The notes under the pieces: model-generated
Told to the model about the DNA's origin: nothing
The model's database searches: none
What the model saw: only the letters and a program-made list of their open reading frames with translations
Position numbers and translations under genes: made by a program
In this document: positions 20,752 through 29,614 of the stretch, in pieces
Layout: the number at the start of each line of letters is the position of its first letter
How positions within the stretch are numbered: position 1 is the stretch's first letter
Origin: Ruminococcus sp.
GTDB taxonomy: Bacteria > Bacillota > Clostridia > Oscillospirales > Ruminococcaceae
DNA length: 64,000 bases
Assembly (NCBI RefSeq): GCF_024691275.1
Contig: NZ_JAILNU010000112.1
Coordinates: 1 to 64,000, forward strand
Direction of reading: 5' to 3'

Positions 20752-20878
20752 TCACCTTTTAAGGTCGGTACTTATATAAAAAATTTACACGATATTATCG
20801 GGGTAAACCTTTCCTCAGAAAGGTTTACCTTAATATCTCATGTAAAAACTTATATATAAGTACCGCTGTAAAAGGTGA
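20752..20878. repeat. Long imperfect inverted repeat between convergent genes (127 nt, 47 paired positions)
   Basis: Perfect paired blocks: 20752-20760/20870-20878, 20766-20778/20853-20865, 20784-20789/20841-20846, 20791-20797/20831-20837, 20802-20813/20818-20829; loop CTCA. Confidence 0.9.
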
Positions 20879-20883
20879 CTTTA

Positions 20884-22347
20884 TTAGTTTTCTGAAGTTT
20901 TAGAGTTATTTCTGAATGGTTCTTTTTTCTGTTCGGTGATGTTCTTTTTCTCTTCAAGGGTAACGCGGATCTTTATATCCTTACCGTTTCGTGAAACAGT
21001 GAGTGTTATCGTATCGCCGGCTTTGAATGTATTTTTAACTTCGTTAAGCTCTTCGGCGTTTGAAATTGCCTTGCCCTCGATGTCAATTATAACATCGCCT
21101 TCTTCGATGCCTGCGATATCGGCAGCACTTCCCTCTTGTACTGCTATGACATAAACACCCACGGGAAGATTCCAGTATCTTGACTTAGCTTCGCTGATAT
21201 CGTTTGTAGAAATGCCTATCTGCGGTCTTCCTGTAACATAGCGATAATTGATAAGATCATCTATTATCGTTTTTGCTTCCTTCATGGGGATAGCAAAGCA
21301 CAGACCCTCAACGCTTGCAGTATTGCTGCTATAGCTTGCAGACATTTTCGCTGAGTTTATACCAATGACCTGACCGCAGCTGTTAAGCAGCGGACCACCT
21401 GAATTACCGCTGTTTATTGCAGCATCAGTCTGGATAAGGTTCATTTTTTTCTCATTTATATCAATCTTTCGGTTAAGAGCTGAAACGATGCCGCTTGTAA
21501 CTGTACCGAAAAGATCAAATCCCAAGGGGTTGCCGACTGCTATAACAAGCTCACCAACTCGGAGTTCATCGCTGTCACCGAGAACTGCCGGTTTAAGATC
21601 TTCTTCATCGACCTTCAGAACGGCAATATCAGTTTCAGCGTCATATGCAATAACAGTTGCATCGTGTTCGGTCTCATCGCTGAATAACACCGAAACCTCT
21701 GTAGCCTCACCTGCGTTATACTGTTCGTCATAGACAACATGAGCGTTTGTTACGATATAACCGTCTTTAGTGATTATAAATCCTGTACCTGTAACTCTTA
21801 TATTTTGGGTCTCGGGTTCATTGCTCCAGCCCCACATACTGAATGTCTGCGGCTGTTCAAACTCAAAGGTCGAAGCGATACCAACTACCGAAGGCATTAT
21901 GGAATCAACGATGTCGGGAAGCGGCTTTGCATCTGAACGTGATGCAAGTTCAATAAGGCTTGGAATCTTTTCCTTTTCCACGGGATCACCTTGTGATGCA
22001 TGAAGTTCTTTTGATACAGGCTTCTGAGAATCACTTGAAGAAAATTCAGCCAGTTCGTCGCGGGTTTCCTTGAGGAATTTATAGACCTGCACCGTAGCTG
22101 CGCTGACTACAATAAGCATAAGGAAAGCAGCTGCTGTTTTAAGTGCGAAGAAATTTTTCTTTTTCTTTGTTTTTTCTGCATTTTCCGATGTATACGCATA
22201 TGATCCGTTCATGTCAGTGTTAAGGTCTTTAGTTTCATCAATAATATTCTGATCTGTATCTGGGTATCTTTTTTTATCGAACAAGTCGTCTGAACTATAA
22301 TTATCATTTTCGTTATAATTACCTGACAATTTACTCATCCTTCCCAT
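20884..22347 (-). CDS. HtrA/DegP-like trypsin-like serine protease with PDZ domain
   Basis: N-terminal TM; GTGFIITKDGYIVTNAHVV, DAETDIAVLKV, TDAAINSGNSGGPLLN; PDZ domain. Confidence 0.95.
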   Translation of the reverse strand: MGRMSKLSGNYNENDNYSSDDLFDKKRYPDTDQNIIDETKDLNTDMNGSYAYTSENAEKTKKKKNFFALKTAAAFLMLIVVSAATVQVYKFLKETRDELAEFSSSDSQKPVSKELHASQGDPVEKEKIPSLIELASRSDAKPLPDIVDSIMPSVVGIASTFEFEQPQTFSMWGWSNEPETQNIRVTGTGFIITKDGYIVTNAHVVYDEQYNAGEATEVSVLFSDETEHDATVIAYDAETDIAVLKVDEEDLKPAVLGDSDELRVGELVIAVGNPLGFDLFGTVTSGIVSALNRKIDINEKKMNLIQTDAAINSGNSGGPLLNSCGQVIGINSAKMSASYSSNTASVEGLCFAIPMKEAKTIIDDLINYRYVTGRPQIGISTNDISEAKSRYWNLPVGVYVIAVQEGSAADIAGIEEGDVIIDIEGKAISNAEELNEVKNTFKAGDTITLTVSRNGKDIKIRVTLEEKKNITEQKKEPFRNNSKTSEN

Positions 22348-22442
22348 AATTAGTCACTATATCTATTATAAGCACTTTTGTGATAAATATATGATAACCA
22401 AAGGAAAATACAAATTTTTTTAATATTTAATAAGAAGACAAC

Positions 22443-22472
22443 AAAAGCCCCGACCACATGATCGGGGCTGAA
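22443..22472 (-). terminator. Intrinsic terminator of the 22.4-23.07 kb ncRNA unit
   Basis: Minus strand CAGCCCCGATCatgtGGTCGGGGCTTTTGTTG. Confidence 0.85.
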
Positions 22473-23069
22473 CCTATTCAATTTTTTAAAGCGACTTTCA
22501 TCACTTAGCTAAATTACCCTTTGGACTCACCCTTTCGGATCAGATTTCTAATGTGTACCATTTTTTCATTGTACATCATCCTTTGTCGAAGTAATTAAGC
22601 ATTGCAAAATTTACATCATCGGAATCACCTATATATTGTATTTATTCGGCATCGAAACCACGATCCGAACAGTTTGCAATTCATAAAGTAATAAACCTTT
22701 TATCTCATTGGACTCAACCTCTATTGGAAGAATTTTTTTGCGATATATCTAAAGACTCATTGTCGAAATTTCAGATAACTCTGTATTCAAACTGAGTTTA
22801 GACATGAAGCCGTTTAAATCAGCAATACGTCAGCTTCGTGGTCAGATCTAAGCTTTTTTGAACTTTCAGTCAATGGAACAAGCGTTGCGCCTATATTCCC
22901 TCTTAATCCGATCTTCTCACTCAGCAAGCCCGCCGGCTTCACGCTGCTGACTTGGCTTTTCTTCCATCGGACTCACTCTCCCTTCCGCATTTAGTAATTT
23001 ACATTGAGGTATTCTCCTCAGTCCAAGTAAATTCAGCTTGGAGTTTTCTTTCGATCTCTCCTTTTCTTT
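22443..23069 (-). ncRNA. Candidate large structured ncRNA (~625 nt), family not identified
   Basis: No meaningful ORF; bounded by promoter (TTGACA at 23099-23104, TAATAT at 23076-23081, 17-bp spacer) and intrinsic terminator; multiple internal hairpins and four copies of a GKTGAGTCCRAWG-like motif. Confidence 0.7.
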
Positions 23070-23075
23070 GATTAT

Positions 23076-23104
23076 ATATTACCACAGCTTATGTGAATTG
23101 TCAA
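23076..23104 (-). promoter_or_regulatory. Sigma-A promoter of the large ncRNA
   Basis: TTGACA-17-TAATAT on the minus strand. Confidence 0.7.
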
Positions 23105-23284
23105 TAGAAAATTGGAATATTCTTTATAGTTTTAGTATAAATCGGCGTATAATACAAAGAGGAGTATCTTTTGTTGTGCATTTTAACAACAAAAATATCA
23201 CCTTGATTTTTCCTCTTGCTTTTTCCGATAAATTAGTGTATAATAGTAATATCATATGGTACAATGCCAGTTAGGAGAAATGAT

Positions 23285-23578
23285 ATGTCCGAAATGAACG
23301 AATATACTCCCGATCTTTTTGAGCTTATTGATGAAGAAGGAAATAAGAAGCATTTTGAGCTTTTTGATGCTGCTGAGATCAATGGTGAACAGTATTTTGC
23401 AATGCTGCCTGCGGTTGAAGATGATGATTTCCTGAATTCTGATTGCGATCTTGTTATACTTAAATCTATCGAAGAAGATGGCGAGGAGATCCTTGCATCT
23501 ATTGATGATGACGATGAGTTTGAAAGTGTATCAAGATTCTTCCTCGAAAGACTTCAGGACGCATTTGAAGAAGAATAA
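23285..23578 (+). CDS. DUF1292-like acidic protein
   Basis: LFELIDEEGNKKHFELFDAAEINGEQYFAMLPA...CDLVILKSIEEDGEEILASIDDDDEFE. Confidence 0.8.
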   Translation: MSEMNEYTPDLFELIDEEGNKKHFELFDAAEINGEQYFAMLPAVEDDDFLNSDCDLVILKSIEEDGEEILASIDDDDEFESVSRFFLERLQDAFEEE

Positions 23579-23617
23579 AGAATTTACAAATTTTAATAAT
23601 TTTACATAAAAATACTA

Positions 23618-23646
23618 TTGATTTTTTGATTTCTTTATGCTATAAT
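23618..23646 (+). promoter_or_regulatory. Promoter of probable 6S RNA
   Basis: TTGATT-17-TATAAT (-10 at 23641-23646). Confidence 0.7.
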
Positions 23647-23652
23647 ATATAC

Positions 23653-23900
23653 AGACAAAAGAATTTCTGCCTTGTTCGGTGAATTATAGTTTTTATAATC
23701 CAACACATAATCCAAGGGAATTCGACTCCGTATGTGGACTGCAGACCTCCCGTACTGCGGAAGAAGGGAGCGAGAAGCATAAGGGCGTTTACCCACCTGC
23801 TTCGTGCGGGTTTTATGCACTATATGACGGCAAGGCGGATATTTTATTTGGATCTATATTAAAAGTCCGAAAGTGATATTACATCGCTTTCGGACTTTTT
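23653..23900 (+). ncRNA. ssrS: Probable 6S RNA (ssrS)
   Basis: Closing stem GCCTTG...CAAGGC, long helix with central bubble region, GGGCGTTTACCCACCTGC...GCGGGTTTTATGC; own promoter and terminator GTCCGAAAGtgatattacatCGCTTTCGGACTTTTTT. By pattern only. Confidence 0.72.
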
Positions 23901-23902
23901 TG

Positions 23903-24943
23903 TTATGCTGCCTTCTTTTCTGACATCATATTGCTTTTCCAGCTTTTGATCTCATTAAGTAAGCCATCAAGATTTGTATGATGCAGGTAGTGTTCGCCTT
24001 CTATTACAACGACCTTGCCTTCGTCTGAAGTAACCAGATCCTTATGTATTCCTTCCCATGACGGCATTGTATCACAGTTGGCTTTTGCAAGAACGTAAAG
24101 TACAGGAACTTCTTCAGGAAACTTCATATCGTAGCATTTTTTCATATTTTCAGCCAACTCTGCCATTTCGTTCATCTGTGTGTCGGTCATTGATGCAGTA
24201 CAATAAAGAGCAAGCATTTTATCTCTATCAGCATCAGTAAGAGTTGGTATCTGCTTCATTATTTCGTCGAATGAAAGCTCTGTAAGAAGTCTCTGGATTC
24301 CTGATTTGACATAAACGATCCTGAGGACCTTATACAATTTATTTGTGTTCTCGGGCTTTGCTATCCACTGCGCGTCGTCTGTCTGGTGAGGTACTGATGC
24401 ATCTATACCGATAAATGCTTCGACCTCATCGGTATATTTATTTGCATAGTATAAGCTGTAAAGACCGCCAAGCGAGTGTGCCATAAGAGTATATTTATCG
24501 TAGTCGAGATACTCCATAAGCTCGTGAAGTTCTTCGCAGTAATTTTCGACGCTTCTTACTCTGTCAGTACCGTCGCTGAGACCTACTCCCAACGGCTCGA
24601 CTATGAGTATCTTGTAGTCATCTTTAAGTCTGTCAGCAAATGTGTCGAACTCATAATGAGCAGTATAGCAGCCGTACCCCGGTAAGATAACTGCAAGGTC
24701 ATCTGAGGGGCTGTCATAGAAGGTGTAGTTGATCTTCTCACCGTGAGATGTCGTAAAGTATTCGCCGTATGCGTCAGCAAATATCTCCCTGTCGCTCTTA
24801 CATTTGATGTGATGACGAACTGTGAGTACCGCTACAGCGATTAGGATTATCAGCAGTAAAATACCAAAGAATCTGAGTATTTTCCTTCCGATGCTGCGAG
24901 GCTTCTTTGTTTTTGTTTCGTTTGATGTTTCAATGTTGGGCAT
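23903..24943 (-). CDS. Alpha/beta hydrolase, membrane-anchored
   Basis: N-terminal TM; LMAHSLGGLYSLYYA nucleophile elbow. Confidence 0.9.
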   Translation of the reverse strand: MPNIETSNETKTKKPRSIGRKILRFFGILLLIILIAVAVLTVRHHIKCKSDREIFADAYGEYFTTSHGEKINYTFYDSPSDDLAVILPGYGCYTAHYEFDTFADRLKDDYKILIVEPLGVGLSDGTDRVRSVENYCEELHELMEYLDYDKYTLMAHSLGGLYSLYYANKYTDEVEAFIGIDASVPHQTDDAQWIAKPENTNKLYKVLRIVYVKSGIQRLLTELSFDEIMKQIPTLTDADRDKMLALYCTASMTDTQMNEMAELAENMKKCYDMKFPEEVPVLYVLAKANCDTMPSWEGIHKDLVTSDEGKVVVIEGEHYLHHTNLDGLLNEIKSWKSNMMSEKKAA

Positions 24944-25020
24944 GATAGCGCTCCTTTATAAATATATTTTATATGTTTATTATATTCCATATGTCAAAAT
25001 AAGTCAATTATAAAAAATAA

Positions 25021-25052
25021 ATACCTTCGACAAAACATCGAAGGTATTTAAG
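25021..25052 (-). terminator. Intrinsic terminator downstream of nrdG
   Basis: AATACCTTCGAcaaaacaTCGAAGGTATT. Confidence 0.7.
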
Positions 25053-25054
25053 AA

Positions 25055-25555
25055 TTATGGTTCTGTTTCGACTGCCCGTCCTTCTTCAAGACTCTTTTGA
25101 CAGTCGATATATCGTTGATTTGAGCTTCCGCGGAACTTTATCTCCCAGTCCTTTTGTGCAAGGATAAAAGGACCGTCTATCAAATAGTCCGTAACTTTCA
25201 GAAGCTCTCCCCAGTAGTTTTTTTCGCGGCTATCCAAAAGCTGCTCAAATGTATAACCTGTATACGTAATAACGTTGAGTCCAAGTTCTTTGATCTGCTT
25301 TCCGAGTTCTGCAAGAGCTTCAGCCTGACAGAACGGTTCTCCCCCACTGAATGTCACGCCATCAAGCAGAGGATTTCCCTTTATCTTTTCAAGAAGCTCT
25401 TCTGTAGTCGTTACAGTTCCGCCGTTAAAATCATGGGTCTGGGGATTATGACAGCCCTCACAGTTGTGAGGGCAGCCCTGTACAAATATCGTAAACCGTA
25501 TTCCGGGACCGTCAACTATTGAATCATTGACAGTTCCGGCAATTCTGAGTTCCAT
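25055..25555 (-). CDS. nrdG: Anaerobic ribonucleoside-triphosphate reductase activating protein
   Basis: FTIFVQGCPHNCEGCHNPQTHDFNGG radical SAM motif. Confidence 0.96.
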   Translation of the reverse strand: MELRIAGTVNDSIVDGPGIRFTIFVQGCPHNCEGCHNPQTHDFNGGTVTTTEELLEKIKGNPLLDGVTFSGGEPFCQAEALAELGKQIKELGLNVITYTGYTFEQLLDSREKNYWGELLKVTDYLIDGPFILAQKDWEIKFRGSSNQRYIDCQKSLEEGRAVETEP

Positions 25556-25567
25556 TATATCACCTTA

Positions 25568-27886
25568 TCAAACGTTATGCTTTACGCGGTCATGCTCCTC
25601 GGCACGTTTACCGTTGTTGAAGCGGTCGAGAGTACCTACGAGATAGCCTGTGATACGGCGTATCCTGTCAAAAGCAACATTGTTTGTATGTTCCTTTCTG
25701 CCGCAGCACGGACAGGTCTCGCCGATGATACCCGTGTATCCGCAGCAAGGATCGCGGTCAACAGGGTGGTTTATAGCTCCGTAACCGATTCCCGACTCCT
25801 TCATGCAGCGGACAATTTTTTCAAATGCTCCGAGGTTTTCGAGGGGATCGCCGTCAAGCTCAATATAGCTTATATGACCTGCGTTTGTAAGCTCGTGGTA
25901 TGGAGCTTCTATCTTTATCTTTTCAAATGCGCTTATAGGATAGTATACAGGCACATGGAATGAGTTTGTGTAGTATTCGCGGTCTGTAACACCCTCGATT
26001 ATGCCGTACTTCTTAGCGTCCATACGAACAAAACGTCCCGAAAGGCCCTCAGCAGGAGTTGCGAGAAGTGAGAAATTGAGACCTGTTCTCTTTGATTCTT
26101 CGTCGAGGCGCTTCCTCATTGCGGAAACTATCTCAATACCAAGCTCACGGGCTTCTTCGCTTTCGCCGTGATGTGCTCCTATAAGAGCTTTTAATGTCTC
26201 GGCAAGACCGATAAAGCCTACTGAAAGTGTACCGTGCTTCAGTACCTCTCCAACGCAGTCATCAGGAGAAAGCTTGTCCGAATCTATCCAGATACCCTGT
26301 CCCATAAGGAACGGGTAGTTTCTTACTCTTTTCTGTGACTGTATCTTGAAGCGGTGCATGAGCTGATCTATAACCAGGTCAACCTTTTCTTCAAGCATCT
26401 CAAAGAAGAGTCCAACGTTGTGATCTGCCTTGATAGCAAGTCTCGGGAGATTTATGGAGGTAAAGCTGAGGTTTCCTCTGCCTGTTACGATCTCTCTTGA
26501 CGGGTCATAATTATTGCCGATAACTCTTGTACGGCAGCCCATATATGCGATCTCGGTATCAGGATTGCCTTCCTTGTAATACTGGAGATTAAACGGTGCA
26601 TCTATGAATGAGAAATTCGGGAAAAGTCTCTTTGCAGAAACTCTGCACGCGAGTTTGAAAAGATCATAGTTAGGATCGGTAGGATTATAGTTGATACCGT
26701 CTTTTATCTTGAAAATGTGTATCGGGAAAATAGGTGTTTCGCCGTTTCCGAGACCTGCTTCCTGTGCGAGAAGGACGTTCTTGATGACCATTCTTCCCTC
26801 AGGAGATGTATCGGTACCGTAGTTTATGGAGCTGAAAGGTGTCTGAGCACCTGCACGGCTGTTCATGGTATTAAGGTTATGGATAAGAGCTTCCATAGCC
26901 TGATAAGTTGCTCTGTCTGTTTCCTTTTCGGCATTTCTTGTGGCGAAAGCCTGTATCTTCTCGGCAATATCCTTATCTGTGTACTTGAGAAGCATCTCAA
27001 GTTCCTTTTCCTTATAGCCGTTATTATTTGCGAGTATCGGTTTCAGTCCGTAATTTTCTGCTAATTCTTTTTTTATCTTGTCTGCGATCTCAAATTCATT
27101 TTCGGCTCCGCCTATAAGTGATAAAGCTCTTGCAATGTTTTGTATATACCTTGAGGCGTAAGTTTTCTTAACACCGTCAGCCATTGCATAATCGAATGTT
27201 GGAACGCTCTGTCCGCCATGCTGGTCATTCTGGTTTGACTGGATAGCGATGCAGGCAAGAGCAGAATAGCTTGCTATATCATTAGGCTCTCTGAGGAAGC
27301 CGTGACCTGTTGAGAAGCCGTTTGTGAAAAGCTTTTTCAGGTCGATCTGAGTACAAGTAGTAGTGAGTGTATAGAAGTCGAGATCATGTATATGTATATC
27401 TCCTTCGCGGTGAGCCTTGGCGTGTGCAGGCTCAAGGACGTACATCTCATAGTATTCCTTAGCTGATACCGAACCGTATTTGAGCATTGTACCCATAGCA
27501 GTATCGCCGTCGATATTTGCGTTTTCACGTTTTATATCGCTGTCCTTTGCAGGACTGAAAGTAAGCTCGTTGAGTACGCACATCAGATTTGTCTTCATCT
27601 CACGGGAGCGTGTACGCTCATATCTGTAGAGAATGTAAGCCTTAGCTGTTTTTGCGTGACCTTTTTCTATAAGGACCTTCTCGACGAGATCCTGAATTTC
27701 CTCGACAGTGGGGGTCTTTCCCGGATTCTGTTCCTCATAAAGCTTACAGACCTCTACGGCAACGTCCATTGCTACGTTGAAATCCGTACCTCCGCGGGAC
27801 TGTGCAGCCTTAAAGATAGCGTTTGCGATCTTTTCTATATTAAAAGGAACTTTTCTTCCGTCTCTTTTAATAATATGTATTATCAT
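25568..27886 (-). CDS. nrdD: Anaerobic ribonucleoside-triphosphate reductase
   Basis: ATP-cone MIIHIIKRDGRKVPFNIEKI; C-terminal CCGYTGIIGETCPCCGR; start revised to 27886 with GGAGG RBS. Confidence 0.97.
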   Translation of the reverse strand: MIIHIIKRDGRKVPFNIEKIANAIFKAAQSRGGTDFNVAMDVAVEVCKLYEEQNPGKTPTVEEIQDLVEKVLIEKGHAKTAKAYILYRYERTRSREMKTNLMCVLNELTFSPAKDSDIKRENANIDGDTAMGTMLKYGSVSAKEYYEMYVLEPAHAKAHREGDIHIHDLDFYTLTTTCTQIDLKKLFTNGFSTGHGFLREPNDIASYSALACIAIQSNQNDQHGGQSVPTFDYAMADGVKKTYASRYIQNIARALSLIGGAENEFEIADKIKKELAENYGLKPILANNNGYKEKELEMLLKYTDKDIAEKIQAFATRNAEKETDRATYQAMEALIHNLNTMNSRAGAQTPFSSINYGTDTSPEGRMVIKNVLLAQEAGLGNGETPIFPIHIFKIKDGINYNPTDPNYDLFKLACRVSAKRLFPNFSFIDAPFNLQYYKEGNPDTEIAYMGCRTRVIGNNYDPSREIVTGRGNLSFTSINLPRLAIKADHNVGLFFEMLEEKVDLVIDQLMHRFKIQSQKRVRNYPFLMGQGIWIDSDKLSPDDCVGEVLKHGTLSVGFIGLAETLKALIGAHHGESEEARELGIEIVSAMRKRLDEESKRTGLNFSLLATPAEGLSGRFVRMDAKKYGIIEGVTDREYYTNSFHVPVYYPISAFEKIKIEAPYHELTNAGHISYIELDGDPLENLGAFEKIVRCMKESGIGYGAINHPVDRDPCCGYTGIIGETCPCCGRKEHTNNVAFDRIRRITGYLVGTLDRFNNGKRAEEHDRVKHNV

Positions 27887-27905
27887 GTCTTGATCATACC
27901 TCCAA

Positions 27906-27921
27906 CCACAATATATAGTGT
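27906..27921. promoter_or_regulatory. Candidate NrdR box in the nrdD 5' UTR
   Basis: CCACAATATATAGTGT, near match to ACACTATATATAGTGT-type NrdR boxes. Confidence 0.65.
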
Positions 27922-27944
27922 CTATCTTTCTTTCGTTCTTTATA

Positions 27945-27973
27945 AGTATAAAACAAAATGCAACCAATGTCAA
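27945..27973 (-). promoter_or_regulatory. nrdD promoter
   Basis: TTGACA-17-TATACT on the minus strand. Confidence 0.8.
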
Positions 27974-28107
27974 TGGTGCATTTTCTACAATGAGAGCGAT
28001 GGATAACATATGGCTTATTGTAGAAAATGTATATAAATTATTTAAAAAAGTGCCTTTTTGCGATATAACGACGTTTCAAGGCAGTCTACAAAATGTAATC
28101 AACCCAA

Positions 28108-28123
28108 ACACTATATATAGTGT
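28108..28123. promoter_or_regulatory. Second candidate NrdR box, perfect palindrome
   Basis: ACACTATATATAGTGT within a 32-bp perfect palindrome CAACCCAAACACTATATATAGTGTTTGGGTTG (28100-28131). Confidence 0.6.
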
Positions 28124-28135
28124 TTGGGTTGAAAA

Positions 28136-28999
28136 TTATACTGTATGACAAAGTATATAATCGGCGATAGTTTTGTATGCCGATTCTGTGAGAGCACCTG
28201 TTTCACTGTTCCTGAATTTTTCCGGAAGTGTGCCGTCTACATCTTTCAGAGCTGTATTTGTATCTATGCAGTACACGTTATTTGAATTAGCTATTCCAAG
28301 GAGTTTGGTATTGAACTCGTTTATCATGCTGTTATTGACAGCAGCACCCTCCTCGTCACGAACAGGCGGCAGCTGCATAAGATATATAGCAGAATCGGGA
28401 AGATAACCGCGCAGGTTCTTAACGAGCTCGGTATAGCTCGTTATCATATCGTTAACGCTGCTTGTTCCGATGTCGCTTCCGAGCATGATATATATGCAGG
28501 AAGGCTTTTTTGCCTTCAGCAGCTCGTAAACGGTATTGTTACCGTATACGCTCTCCACATTTGTTTTATTGCAGCCTGAGGCATTGAGCTCTGCGCTGCC
28601 GATGATATCCTTCAGCTCTGTGTACTTACCTATATCGAGCAGCGTGGAATCCGTAACAAGGCAGCACGTTTCAAGGTAAGAACTATCCTTTGCCTCGGAT
28701 TTGGAAATCGGATTGGTCGATTTATTGCTCGTATCGGTCTGAACATCGCTATTATCAGTTTTTTTGCTGCCTGATGACTGTGTGTCGTCTGTTTCACCGC
28801 TCTTTCCATCTTCAACGACTATATTATCGAATTCATCCTCGAAGAAATTTTCGTTGAAGTTTGCAGCGATCATATATAATGCAAAGCAGCCGCCGAAAGA
28901 AAGCATGAATATGAGAATAAGCCCCCATATGCTGAATCTCACCTTTGGTCTGCCGCGTTTTTTATTTGATATTCTTGTAATACTTTTATTTTTAGCCAT
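28136..28999 (-). CDS. SGNH/GDSL hydrolase family protein, membrane-anchored
   Basis: N-terminal TM; CLVTDSTLLDIG; YIMLGSDIG; overall SGNH-like layout. Confidence 0.7.
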   Translation of the reverse strand: MAKNKSITRISNKKRGRPKVRFSIWGLILIFMLSFGGCFALYMIAANFNENFFEDEFDNIVVEDGKSGETDDTQSSGSKKTDNSDVQTDTSNKSTNPISKSEAKDSSYLETCCLVTDSTLLDIGKYTELKDIIGSAELNASGCNKTNVESVYGNNTVYELLKAKKPSCIYIMLGSDIGTSSVNDMITSYTELVKNLRGYLPDSAIYLMQLPPVRDEEGAAVNNSMINEFNTKLLGIANSNNVYCIDTNTALKDVDGTLPEKFRNSETGALTESAYKTIADYILCHTV

Positions 29000-29215
29000 T
29001 TTCTCTCCTGCCCAATACAGAATTGCCGTATAACGGTAAGCGGCAAACCGATATGTACCTCAAGTGACATACACATATATTATACCCCTTTTATCTGATT
29101 TTTGCAAGCAGTTTGAGTGTTTTTTTCTAACTTTTTTTTCGTGTATTTACTTGAATTATTACGGCAAATAGTCTATAATTATAAATATGATATTTCAAAG
29201 GAGGGATCGCCCGTG

Positions 29216-29563
29216 ATGCACTGCGGAAAGCAAATGATAAAAGGCGTTTTTAAGATCGAGAAACGCGGTATCCCTACAAAAGGCTCTTCGCTCATCTATC
29301 CTGTTTCGACATTCTATTCCGATAATGAAATGATATGCGAAGTTCCTGTGGATACTACCATTGGTTACTACTGCTCGGAATGCGGTCTGCTCATGGGAGT
29401 ATTTCCTCTGACTCACCCGACAGGTTTCACAGGCAAATATAAAGCCGACTTCGATGATGATATTGATGTTCTCCCTAAGAAAGCCTGTCCCGAATGCGGC
29501 GCGGAAATAGATGTAGACTATCCGCGGTGTCCTTTCTGCGGATACATATTTGAATCTATCTAA
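29216..29563 (+). CDS. Zinc-ribbon domain protein
   Basis: YYCSECGLLMG and ACPECGAEIDVDYPRCPFCGYIFE; GAGGGATCG RBS region. Confidence 0.75.
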   Translation: MHCGKQMIKGVFKIEKRGIPTKGSSLIYPVSTFYSDNEMICEVPVDTTIGYYCSECGLLMGVFPLTHPTGFTGKYKADFDDDIDVLPKKACPECGAEIDVDYPRCPFCGYIFESI

Positions 29564-29614
29564 CGGATTAAACCTGTTTACAGGATTTAATATATCAAAA
29601 CGGAGGTTATATAC

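Noticed and set aside
22519-22976. CRISPR-like array from the repeated GTGAGTCC motif
   Set aside because: Copies are short (about 13 nt), imperfect and irregularly spaced (roughly 90-260 nt).
22443-23069. Assignment of the large ncRNA to RNase P RNA or tmRNA
   Set aside because: No GAGGAAAGTCC/ACAGAA-like RNase P core, and no tRNA-like ends or tag-peptide ORF ending in ALAA.
23635-23876. Small ORFs (61-65 aa) on both strands over 23635-23876
   Set aside because: They overlap the probable 6S RNA with its own promoter and terminator; coding is less likely.
28100-28131. 32-bp palindrome as a simple intrinsic terminator
   Set aside because: No T-run follows on the minus strand, and the core matches an NrdR box, so terminator alone is not the best reading (hairpin role not excluded).
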